Positions 56,419 to 64,000 of a stretch of 64,000 nt of DNA are shown in pieces; within the stretch, counting starts at the first letter, position 1; the number at the start of each line of letters is the position of its first letter. Source of the DNA: Pascua guehoae (taxonomy: Eukaryota; Basidiomycota; Tremellomycetes; Trichosporonales; Trichosporonaceae); contig BCJX01000002.1 in assembly GCA_001600415.1 (NCBI GenBank), positions 1,508,726 through 1,572,725 on the forward strand. Reading direction: 5' to 3'. Below the pieces are notes generated by a model. The model was not told where the DNA came from. It searched no databases and saw nothing but the letters and a program-made list of their open reading frames with translations. The translations under genes and the position numbers were made by a program.

Positions 56419-58258
56419 ATGGCGACACCATCACCACGCGTGCCGGGCGCGTTACCATATCCTTCCCCACAGTCTACACCAGCAGGTGAGGTCCTTTCGC
56501 CACAAGGTCCTTTCCCAATCCCGACACACACGGCGTCTCCACCCCCACCTCCGATGCTCACGCTCCGCAGCTCACTCTGCCTCCATGGCAACAACGACAG
56601 ACCATGAGCGCTCGAGCTCTGCGACCACCCGCTCCGACTCTGCCGCTGCCACCGCTGGGAGCCGGCTCTCCGAGACACCCCGCAGCGATGACGACGCCGC
56701 GAATGGCAGTAACATCCAGAGTGTGAGCTGCGTTTGAGGTCGGGACAAGCTGACGACAGGCTGTCCAACATACCCAAGAGCCTGATGAGGCGAGCATGGG
56801 CCAGGCCAACCAGATTGAGGCGTTACTTTCTCTCGCCGCGTGTGCGTTCAAACTCGGTCAAAACACACACAACCCCGAGCCCCCTCGTCCACGCCCAACA
56901 CGATCCCGGCCCACCACCTCCGCTCAACCATCAGGATCCACCACAGCCTCCACAACCTCGACGTCACTCGTCCTCTATAACAATGGTGAGTCTGGATTTC
57001 AGAACTCACTCGTGGTGGCCAAAGGACCGCCTGTGGGATCCTGCACGCCGCCCAGTCCGCCAGAGCTGCCGCGGCGAAGTGGCGTTTGCAATAGCCCTTT
57101 GTGAATTTCAGAGTCGAATCCCTCCAGCGCAAAAAAAAAAACGGCACTCTTGTCACCGACGTGTCATCTGGATGATACCCGCGTCGCCAGGGTGCAACAC
57201 CTCGCGGGGTGCAACACCTCTCGAGGTCCTGGTGAACGAAAGTCGTGGTTGCTATTCTTTTTTCTTTTCTTATCCTCTCCCCGTCGCCCTCGAGCAAGGC
57301 CCACCGAGGTTCTGCGACATGTGCATATGCCCTTTACTCGACTCGTGGCTTCCGCCAGCTATAATGTCCGATTCAAAACAAAAACCGACAAAAAAAAAAG
57401 AACTTTCCTTGCCTTGTTCGTTTGGCCCAGCTCCCTAGGGCTGAGGGCCACATTGTCTTTCTTCGACCGCTCCTTTAATACTCTGTCACTACGGTCTCTC
57501 TTCGACCCCTCTTTAATCCTCTGTCACTCGCCATCTTGCGGTCCGTCTTCCTGTTCGTCTTCCTGTTCGTTGTCTTTGACTGTGCGCCTTGCCCTCGGCC
57601 CACATGTCCCCCACCGTCTTATATGTATTCCTCTGTCATCTCGCATTGTAGTTTCCCGCAGGTGCTGCCACCACAGGTACCGGGGCTAAACGCCCCCATT
57701 CGAGCGACGACAGCGACGACGAGATCGAGGTCCTCGGGTCGAAACCAGCTCGTAAGCGGAGGCGCACTTCCGACGAGGGTAACGACGACACGACGATCAT
57801 CGACATCGCTGATGACGACGATGGCATCGAGTTTCTCGGAGAAAAGGCGCCCCAGTACGGGCCCGGGCCGGACGACGAGGTCGTCTCCGTCTCGTCGGCC
57901 GACGACGACGGGCACGACGACGAGCGTGCGCTGGACGCTGCCGTCGAGCTGGGTCTGCCAAGATGTCAAAGTATCATTGGTGAGTCTTGGTTCGAAGGCA
58001 ACGCTGGCGACCAAACTCACACCAGACCTACGCCTCGGAACGTCGCTGTTCCGCATCCTCCGTGGCCGGACGCGCGCGGTCGGCGTGAACCAATACCGCA
58101 TCAGGAAGTGGTGGGAGGCGTGCCAAGTCCTCGGGGCCGATCATTCAGCGGCTTCGGCAATCCAAGAGTTTGACGCGTGGGTGAGCCGGCGCCTCATGGA
58201 TGGGGATGGGCGCGAGGAAATCCTCCGCCACATTCGCGAGCATGCCGCGAGGTCGTAG
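56419..58258 (+). CDS. Unrecognised acidic nuclear-type protein
   Basis: Five exons: 56419-56485, 56571-56722, 56760-56985, 57662-57979 and 58026-58258; 331 residues. All junctions keep phase, including the long intron 56986-57661 (676 bases, GTGAGT donor, CCCGCAG acceptor). The N-terminal 150 residues are Ser/Thr/Pro-rich with a short hydrophobic helix (QANQIEALLSLAA). The middle is acidic with a basic cluster that looks like a nuclear localisation signal (KPARKRRRTSDEG) and acidic patches (DDSDDEIEVLGS; IIDIADDDDGIEFLG), some SUMO-interaction-like. The C-terminal 78 residues form a predicted helical domain (LGTSLFRILRGRTRAVGV; YRIRKWWEACQVLG; EILRHIREHAARS). I do not recognise the family. 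The first exons could instead belong to a separate gene. Confidence 0.65.
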
Positions 58259-58617
58259 CGAGGTGGGCCAGACGGGGGGGGGGGGGCGATATATATTGCC
58301 GGGCTGAGGGATACATCACTGGTAGCATTGTACATCTTGACAAGGAGGAATAGCTGGGCCGCAGCATGTATGTACGTCTTGTGCACAAATTTGCCTGCGT
58401 GCAACGACAGGAGCACACGCAGCACACGAATGATGACAAGAATGATGACTCTTGCCTGCGACGATGACTCTTGCTTGCGACGATGACTCTTGCTTGCGAC
58501 GATGACTCTTGCCTGTGACGACGGGCAGGACAGACGCACTGAAACACTCCATCGCCAACACAGCTACGGTACGAACACATTTTACCCCAACTCTACAACT
58601 ACGGCACTATACAACTC
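58259..58617. other. Convergent spacer with minisatellite
   Basis: 359 bases between two stop codons. A run of 11 G at about 58276-58286 follows closely after the plus-strand stop codon. The 19-bp minisatellite at 58444-58519 is listed separately. No gene. Confidence 0.5.
58444..58519. repeat. 19-bp minisatellite, four copies
   Basis: Four adjacent copies of GATGACTCTTGCCTGCGAC with one or two substitutions each, exact period 19, between the 3' ends of two convergent genes. A related half unit (GATGAC) also occurs just upstream. Confidence 0.95.
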
Positions 58618-60993
58618 CTAGAACCACTCAGCGACGGCGCCCACGATCGGGATCCGCCCCACGACAACACGCACAATGTCCCCCGCGATCCCCACGAGGC
58701 CGTACGTGTCGGCATTGGTGTTTGCGTTTGCGCCCAGCCTCGCCTCCTTTCCCTCCCTTACCTCCTTGCCCTTGGACTTGGCTTCCTTGCCACTCTGCCC
58801 ACTGGCGAACCGCAGACGCCACACAGGCACATAGCGTACGAGGGGCAGGACATCGAGCACGCTCGGCGGGTGGGGCCACGCGAGCGCGAGCTCGACGCGG
58901 CGGCGGTCGAGGGGGAGGCCGTCGGGCCCCGCGCCGAGCGATGCTGCGAGCGTGAGTGAGAACGGGGGGATGTCGGGTGTGTTGGTTGCGGGTGTGTTGG
59001 TCTTCGCGCGGGTGTTTGTCTTTGTGGCTGTGGTGGTGGTGGTGTTTGTGCGCGTGATGGTGGTGGCGGGGGTGACGGTGGTGCTCGTGTCCGTGCTCGT
59101 GTCCGTACTCGCGTCGGAGCGGCGGGCGGCGGCGGTGGCGGGCTTGCGCGGGGCGTAGGGGGGGATGTACGTGTCCCCGGGGGGTTCGGGGACTTCGTGT
59201 AGCTGGCGTTAGTTGAGCGCGCGGGGGGAGGTGGGGTAGGTAGCCGGCTGGGTGCGACGGGCGGTTGTCGGACAGGGCCTGGGTCGGGGCGCAGTTGTGC
59301 CCGATCTGTCACGGGGTACTCGCTCGACACTCGTGTTCCGGGGGATCACACAGAACGGTGGCCACGAGCACAAGTCCAGACCACTGTGCTTCTCGTCCAG
59401 AACACCTGGACATACTCTCCCACAGCCGTACGCACCTCTGTCACGTCGCTCGCGTGGTCGCTCGCGTCCCCGCCGGCGCGCCCGCCCAGCCACTGCGAGG
59501 AGTAGTAGCTCGAGCGTGTATCGAACGAGTTCTCCGAGGGAGGGTGCGTAGGCTGGTGTCAGAAGAAGTAGAGTTAGGCAGGGGCACGGCGTCGGGGAAC
59601 TGGGTGTGCGTGTAGACATGGCAACTAGAGGCCCATTGAGGCACGCTCGACTCACCTCGACTTCATGGAGTGCGTCCATGGCGGACGCGGGACGAGGTGA
59701 CTTTGGCGGCGTGAGTGCGTCCAGTGCGGCCTCGGCCGTGCTGTGCTGCCTGCGGTGCTGGAGGTGGCGGCCTGGGTGGGTTGTGGGCTGGGCCGGCGGA
59801 GGTGGAAGTGGGTGCGGGTGTGGGTGTCTCGGTAGGGGTTGGCGTGTCTCGGAGAGAGATGTGGAAGACGGGAGACGATGTCCTTGTTGGGCATTCTTGA
59901 TCTCTGTGGCTTGGGGCCGGTTTGGGTCCGTCCGTCTCTCGCTGCGGTCGCGGCCAGTGGGGTGAGGGACTTGTGGGGGTACAGGGCGGGCACGCAGGGG
60001 ACCAGGGAGCGTATCGCGATGCGCGGGCTGGGGGTGGGGCCGATCGGCGTGATCTGTAAGTGGCCGATGGACATGGGTCGCATGCCGGGCTTGCTTCGTG
60101 TGATCGCTGTGGCGCGGGTTGGCGCGCTCGGCCGCCGAGCGGATGATGGGTGTGGGAGGGTGCTGGACGGCCGGCGCCGCGAGGCGCGCAGCGGGCTTTG
60201 AAGGGGCCGTCGCGGGAAGAGTGAAGGAGACGAGCGACGCGGCGTGTGGCCGCGCATGATCCTTTGTTGGGCCAGTACCGGAGCTCTTGGCCGGGGCCGA
60301 TCCCTTGTGCCCGCGACCGCTTGCGACACCCCTATCATTGCCGGGGCGATCCACATTGCCTCGCGGCGTGGGCGTGGGAGTCGGCGTGCTTGATCGGCTG
60401 GACTGGCTCGACCGGCTCCCCCTGCTCCCGGGACGGCCGGTGGGCGACAAGATGTCTTCGGCCTCATCGGCTTTGAGCACACCCGCAAGCGCAGCACTCG
60501 CGCTGCTGTGCGGGATGGACAGGTCGCCGCCCCGGTGGTTGGCCCTGGTGATGCCGCCACGGTCCACGATGCTCGTCGACACCGGTGACGCAAAGGTAAC
60601 GCGTCCAGCGCGCTCCACGGTCGGGTACACCGATGCACCAGAGGTAGGGAGCACGCCGCCGCTCGTGCTCACGACGCCGCCCCACCCGCCCGCCGTTCGC
60701 CGACTTCCACCCCCGCCTACGCCGGGCCCTCGGCCTCTGCTCCCGCTCCCGCTCCCGCTCCCGCCACCGCTCCCGCTCCCACTCCCACTCCCACTCCCAC
60801 CCCCACCTCCACTCCTCCTTCCTCCACCGCTCGTACCCGCGGATGAATCGGTCGACGACATCGTCAGCGGTGGCGGTGTAAAGTCTTCGACGCTCCCGCG
60901 CGTGCCGTGTTTTGGGGGCGTGGGAAGTGCTGAGAAGGCGGCGCGCGCGCGTGACGTGGGTGATGATGCGCTGGACGTTAGCTCCTGTGACAT
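58618..60993 (-). CDS. Unrecognised Ser/Gly/Pro-rich protein
   Basis: Three exons, 59656-60993, 59436-59552 and 58618-59202, all phase 0, giving 679 residues. Most of the first exon is low-complexity: a Gly/Ser run (GSGSGSGSGSGGGSGSGSGS) near residue 60, Arg/His/Pro-rich segments, and a Ser/Pro/Thr run. Ordered-looking parts: GRVTFASPVSTSIVDRGGIT, the short second exon (ENSFDTRSSYYSSQWLGG), and in the last exon LDRRRVELALAWPHPPSVLD and PLVRYVPVWRLRFASG, followed by a Lys/Glu linker and a hydrophobic C-terminus (GIAGDIVRVVVGRIPIVGAV) that could be a tail anchor. A Thr-rich stretch links these. The ATG at 60993 was chosen as the first in a conserved-looking block; the frame stays open upstream. 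Function unknown. Confidence 0.65.
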
Positions 60994-61363
60994 GATACAT
61001 GTTACATGGTTCCTCGAGGTTCCGACTTTGCCTGTTGCACGCCAACACGACTGCGCAGGGCCGGCAACGGGCGGCGCTGACGAGATTTGGCGGGTGGCGT
61101 GTTGATTGTTGACATCACATAGCGCCGAGCACGGGCACACACGAAGCAACGTGTGAACCTTGTGACCTCGTCCGATAAGGGTGGAGATAGCTGCTCGGCT
61201 CGTTGCATGATAACGAGATGCTTCCCCCCTACAGATCGGTACCACAGGCCATGCGCTTGACCAAAGTACCCCTTATCAAACCACAACCTTTCGGACGCTC
61301 CCTTTTCCAGCAATCCCAGCATGCCCGGCAAGGCCATCACACTGCGCGTGTTGCGCGGCAGAC
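60994..61363. other. 5' flank of the Ser/Gly/Pro-rich protein gene
   Basis: About 370 bases between this gene's ATG and the doubtful coding stretch at 61364. Open in part on the minus strand but with poor codon bias; probably promoter and leader. Nothing specific was recognised. Confidence 0.4.
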
Positions 61364-61783
61364 TCACGCTTGTGCCGTTTCCTGATCTCCGTGACTTGCA
61401 CCGTGACTGTGGCCCTGGTGCGCAAAGTACGACGCCGCCTCGTCGCGGCGTCCGGCAAGGACGATCGGGCTCGGGCTGCGGAATCCGAGACTCAGCCCCG
61501 TCGTCGACACGGGCGGCGCGGCAAAGAGGAGCGACGGGGGCCGGGGGGCGGCGTGCGCGTGGATATTTGTGGATGTCGCTGCAGACGAGGAAAGGGAAAG
61601 GGATGGGCGCGACGAGTGTTGTGTCCTGGATCGCGAAGGAGCCGGAGCCGACGACGAGCTTGCGCTCGAGGATGTTGCCGTCAGTCCAGTGGTGGCGCTT
61701 GCAGTGGTGGTGCGGGGATCGGCGGGGTGGCCGCGACGTCGACCTGGACCGAGGGGTGGAGGGCGGCGATCCGGGGCGCTCAT
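61364..61783 (-). pseudogene. Doubtful or degenerate coding stretch
   Basis: On the minus strand an ATG at 61783 opens 139 codons of Ser/Pro/Ala-rich sequence to a stop at 61364, with a GTGAGT donor-like site just before the stop. The most gene-like codons (C/G third positions, balanced residues) switch frame along it: IAALHPSVQVDVAATPPIP in one frame, then NILERKLVVGSGSFAIQDTT and VAPIPFPFLVCSDIHKY in a second, then FAAPPVSTTGLSLGFRSPSP in the first, then ATVTVQVTEIRKRHKR. This pattern suggests a gene broken by frameshifts, or an exon read through sequence errors. No family recognised. Confidence 0.3.
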
Positions 61784-62724
61784 GAGATTGTGTGTGATGT
61801 TAGATGGACAGAGTCGAGTTGGAGCGGACACGTAAGGTAGGTAGGGTAGGGTAGCAACAGTGGATGTCAGTCTGTGTTGGTGTGGGAAGGTAGGTTTATT
61901 CTTTGCGCTGGTTGCTAGGTTTGTTTTGCGCGTTGCGCGTTGCCTTGTCGCGTAAAGTAGTCGAATCTGTACGTCATTCACGTCGCGCCGCCCGTCGCAA
62001 TGTCCCAGACGGCTCCATCCATCCATTGCCACCAACGTGACGAGTTTTTGCCACCGTCCAGTGCCAGTAGTGCCAGTGGCCAGTGTGGATGCCACTTTTG
62101 ACTGCGGAAATAGAGTCTCGGCTTTGGGCTGGCTGTTTCCGGTCAGATTGCCCTCTGCTCTCTGATTTCTGGATCGCTGTAACCGCCGCACGGCCGCCAT
62201 AGACCAGCGCACTAGACCGGCGGCCCGCCGGGGGGCACGGCGGGGTTAAGCATTCGCAAGTTTACGTCAGCCAAGTTTCTCTATGTCCCCGGAGACACCC
62301 CGAGACGTGGTGAGAGGCAGAGTCGCAGAGGATTGGTAAAACGCACGTGATCAGATGTCGCTGGCGGAGGCATGTTAGGAGTGAGTGAGTGAGACGAGGA
62401 CAGTTTGTGAGACTGAGTCGAGTCTTGGCGGGTTTGCCGACCAGTGCCGCCCTGAGCCTCCTGGGTGCTAGAGCTACCCCGCAGACGCTGGTTGTCCCTA
62501 GCCACTCATTTCCCGACTTTTGCTCTGGCCTGGCCTGACTCGGACTCACTACTTCATCCTTGGGTCTAGTTCTCTACTCGAACTCTTGCGTTTCCCTCAA
62601 TCTCCTTTCTTGACATCTTGACTCTAGACACATTACCAAAAACAGACTCCGGTCTGCACAACGACTCTTTCCACGACTGCACACCACTTGTACCCCACTT
62701 GCACCCCCAACCAACCCGCCCAAC
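61784..62724. promoter_or_regulatory. LEU4 upstream region
   Basis: About 940 bases upstream of the LEU4 ATG. It contains CCGGCGG-C-CCGCCGG, a perfect 7-bp inverted repeat, at 62217-62231, and TGACTC (Gcn4-type core) at 62536-62541. Both are plausible sites for amino-acid regulators, but short palindromes are frequent in GC-rich DNA. No gene. Confidence 0.4.
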
Positions 62725-64000
62725 ATGCCCATGCTGTGAGTCTTCGCCTCGGGCCGCCGCCCGCCATCACCCTCCAAACTACCCCGTCCTTCATTCCGTG
62801 GCCGCCATCGCCCTCATTTCCCTAGCCACAGCTCACACCACAGCGACGACCCCTCCAAGCGCTACCGCCCCTTCCAGCCGGAGCCGTACCCCAAGCGCAC
62901 TTGGCCCGACAAGAAGTGCAAGAAGGCGCCCATTTGGCTGTCCACCGACCTCCGCGATGGTAACCAGTCGCTCGCGAACCGTGAGTGTGGTTTGGCTCGT
63001 CCTTGGGTGCTGGCGTGTTGGCGTACTGGCGAGCTGCTCTCCGTGGGCAGGACGGGGCTACCGTACAGACTGTACTTGCACCCACTATCCTCGCTTGCAC
63101 CACGGATCGGGTACCTCCGCCGTTTGCCGCCCACTCGCCCCCCGACTCCCCGCCGCCCTACTAACGCCCCCCAGCCATGACCAACGAGCAGAAGATGCGC
63201 TTCTTCCGCCATCTGGTCCAGATTGGCTTCAAGGAGATTGAAGTCGCCTACCCCGCCGCCTCGGAGACCGACTTTGCCTTCTGCCGCGAGCTCCTGAACA
63301 CAAATGAGGTGCCCGACGACGTGTGGATCCAGGTGCGTACTCGAGCAGACGGGCAACGACGACGACGACGCAGCAGCTCACCCCGCAGGTCCTCACTCCC
63401 GCCCGTGCCGACCTGATCACAAAGACGTTTGAGGCAGTCGCTGGTCTCAAGCACGTCATTATCCACATGTACAACGCGACGAGCTGTCTGTTCCGCGAAG
63501 TTGTGTTCAACAATGACCGTGCCGAGACGATCAAGTGAGTAGCGCGAAGCTGGAGACACCGCGAAGTTGGACACACTCGTGATTGATCAAACCTAACACT
63601 CCAGGCTCGCGACCGAGCACACTGCGCTGATCCGCAAGCTTGCCGAGCAGTACGCAAAGTCCCATGGCACCAGCTTCCGTTACGAGTACTCGCCCGAGAC
63701 GTTTTCGCAAACCGAGACGCCCTATGCGGTTGAGGTGTGCGAGGCAGTCAAGAAGACGTGGCTCGCGGGACCTGGAAGTGTCTGGGCCGACGGACGCAAG
63801 GAGGAGCGCATCATCTTCAACCTGCCTGCGACAGTCGAAGTCGCTACGCCCAATGTGTTTGCGGACCAGGTCGAAATGTTCTGCAGCACAATTTCGGAGC
63901 GTGAAAAGTGCATCGTCTCGCTGCATACTCACAACGACCGCGGCTGTGCTGTTGCTGCGTCCGAGCTTGGTGTCCTTGCCGGCGCCGACCGCATTGAGGG
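62725..64000 (+). CDS. LEU4: 2-isopropylmalate synthase, 5' half
   Basis: Exons 62725-62735 (11 bases, MPM and two bases), 62844-62980 (or from 62832, adding four residues), 63175-63332, 63389-63534 and 63605 to beyond the window end. It condenses acetyl-CoA with 2-ketoisovalerate in the first step of leucine synthesis. Motifs: [20 protein letters not shown], metal/substrate-binding [65 protein letters not shown] and [17 protein letters not shown]. The sequence is intact to 64000; about 230 residues are visible of about 600. A mitochondrial presequence is not obvious, so it could be the cytosolic form or use another start. With ILV3 it covers two steps of branched-chain synthesis in this window. 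Confidence 0.95.

Noticed and set aside
57100..57130. tRNA-like B-box (GAGTCGAATCCC)
   Set aside because: No cloverleaf could be built around it on either strand.
57100..57660. Possible separate small gene in the long intron
   Set aside because: Repetitive T- and CT-rich sequence, and phase-perfect splice sites join the flanking exons.
59209..59551. Minus-strand frame running on past the first exon of the Ser/Gly/Pro-rich protein
   Set aside because: Splice sites with phase 0 on both sides and better codons in the alternative frame support three exons instead.
1..64000. CRISPR array, bacterial operon signals, intact transposon or biosynthetic gene cluster
   Set aside because: None seen. 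Repeats are minisatellites or diverged dispersed copies, and no transposase, reverse transcriptase, PKS, NRPS or terpene synthase motif was found.

Overview
This is nuclear DNA of a fungus. Nearly every gene has several short GT-AG introns with a CTAAC or CTGAC branch site just before the acceptor, coding third positions are strongly C/G, and the products are fungal (Sho1 osmosensor, Atg14, class IV-type chitin synthase, PKA catalytic subunit, Prp22, Cog8, Vps2, Ilv3, Leu4). The dense short introns, very small exons and GC-rich codons suggest a basidiomycete yeast, probably a tremellomycete (Trichosporonales or Cryptococcus-like). That placement is inference; no rDNA or other phylogenetic marker is present. 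One assembly gap of Ns lies at 16079-16994.

Layout. 1-4.3 kb: 3' part of a DUF1295/steroid-reductase-like gene (+), converging on a PKA catalytic subunit gene (-). 4.3-10.4 kb: a gene-poor stretch with microsatellites, a 155-bp tandem duplication, a dispersed repeat and one possible coding relic. 10.4-13.6 kb: a 981-residue low-complexity protein (+). 15-17.8 kb: an aldo/keto reductase (-) whose middle exon falls in the gap beside a minisatellite. 19-20.8 kb: a membrane-anchored HSL-type hydrolase (+). 21.2 kb: tRNA-Gln (-). 21.6-30 kb: ATG14 (-), SHO1 (+), COG8 (-). 30.5-36.9 kb: ILV3 (+) and PRP22 (+). 37.4-40.5 kb: tRNA-Leu, tRNA-Glu, a ribokinase gene and a second tRNA-Gln, all +. 40.9-45.4 kb: a transmembrane PDI-like protein (-) divergent from VPS2 (+). 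46.1-50.6 kb: chitin synthase (-), followed by 2.9 kb without a recognisable gene. 53.5-61 kb: a hypothetical gene (-), prefoldin 6 (+), an acidic nuclear-type protein (+) and a Ser/Gly/Pro-rich protein (-). 61.4-61.8 kb: a doubtful or degenerate coding stretch. 62.7-64 kb: 5' half of LEU4 (+).

The genes are mostly housekeeping: signalling (PKA, Sho1), cell wall (chitin synthase), membrane traffic and autophagy (Cog8, Vps2, Atg14), ER folding (PDI-like), splicing (Prp22), chaperone (prefoldin 6) and branched-chain amino-acid synthesis (Ilv3 and Leu4, about 30 kb apart). I saw no gene cluster for a secondary metabolite, no intact transposon and no clear new defence or mobile system. The most unusual points are a 400-residue extension on Cog8, several 11-21 nt exons (one completing a CxxC active site), in-frame introns in ATG14 and the chitin synthase gene, four intron-containing tRNAs, and several proteins I cannot name. 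Exon coordinates were read by hand from splice signals and reading-frame continuity.
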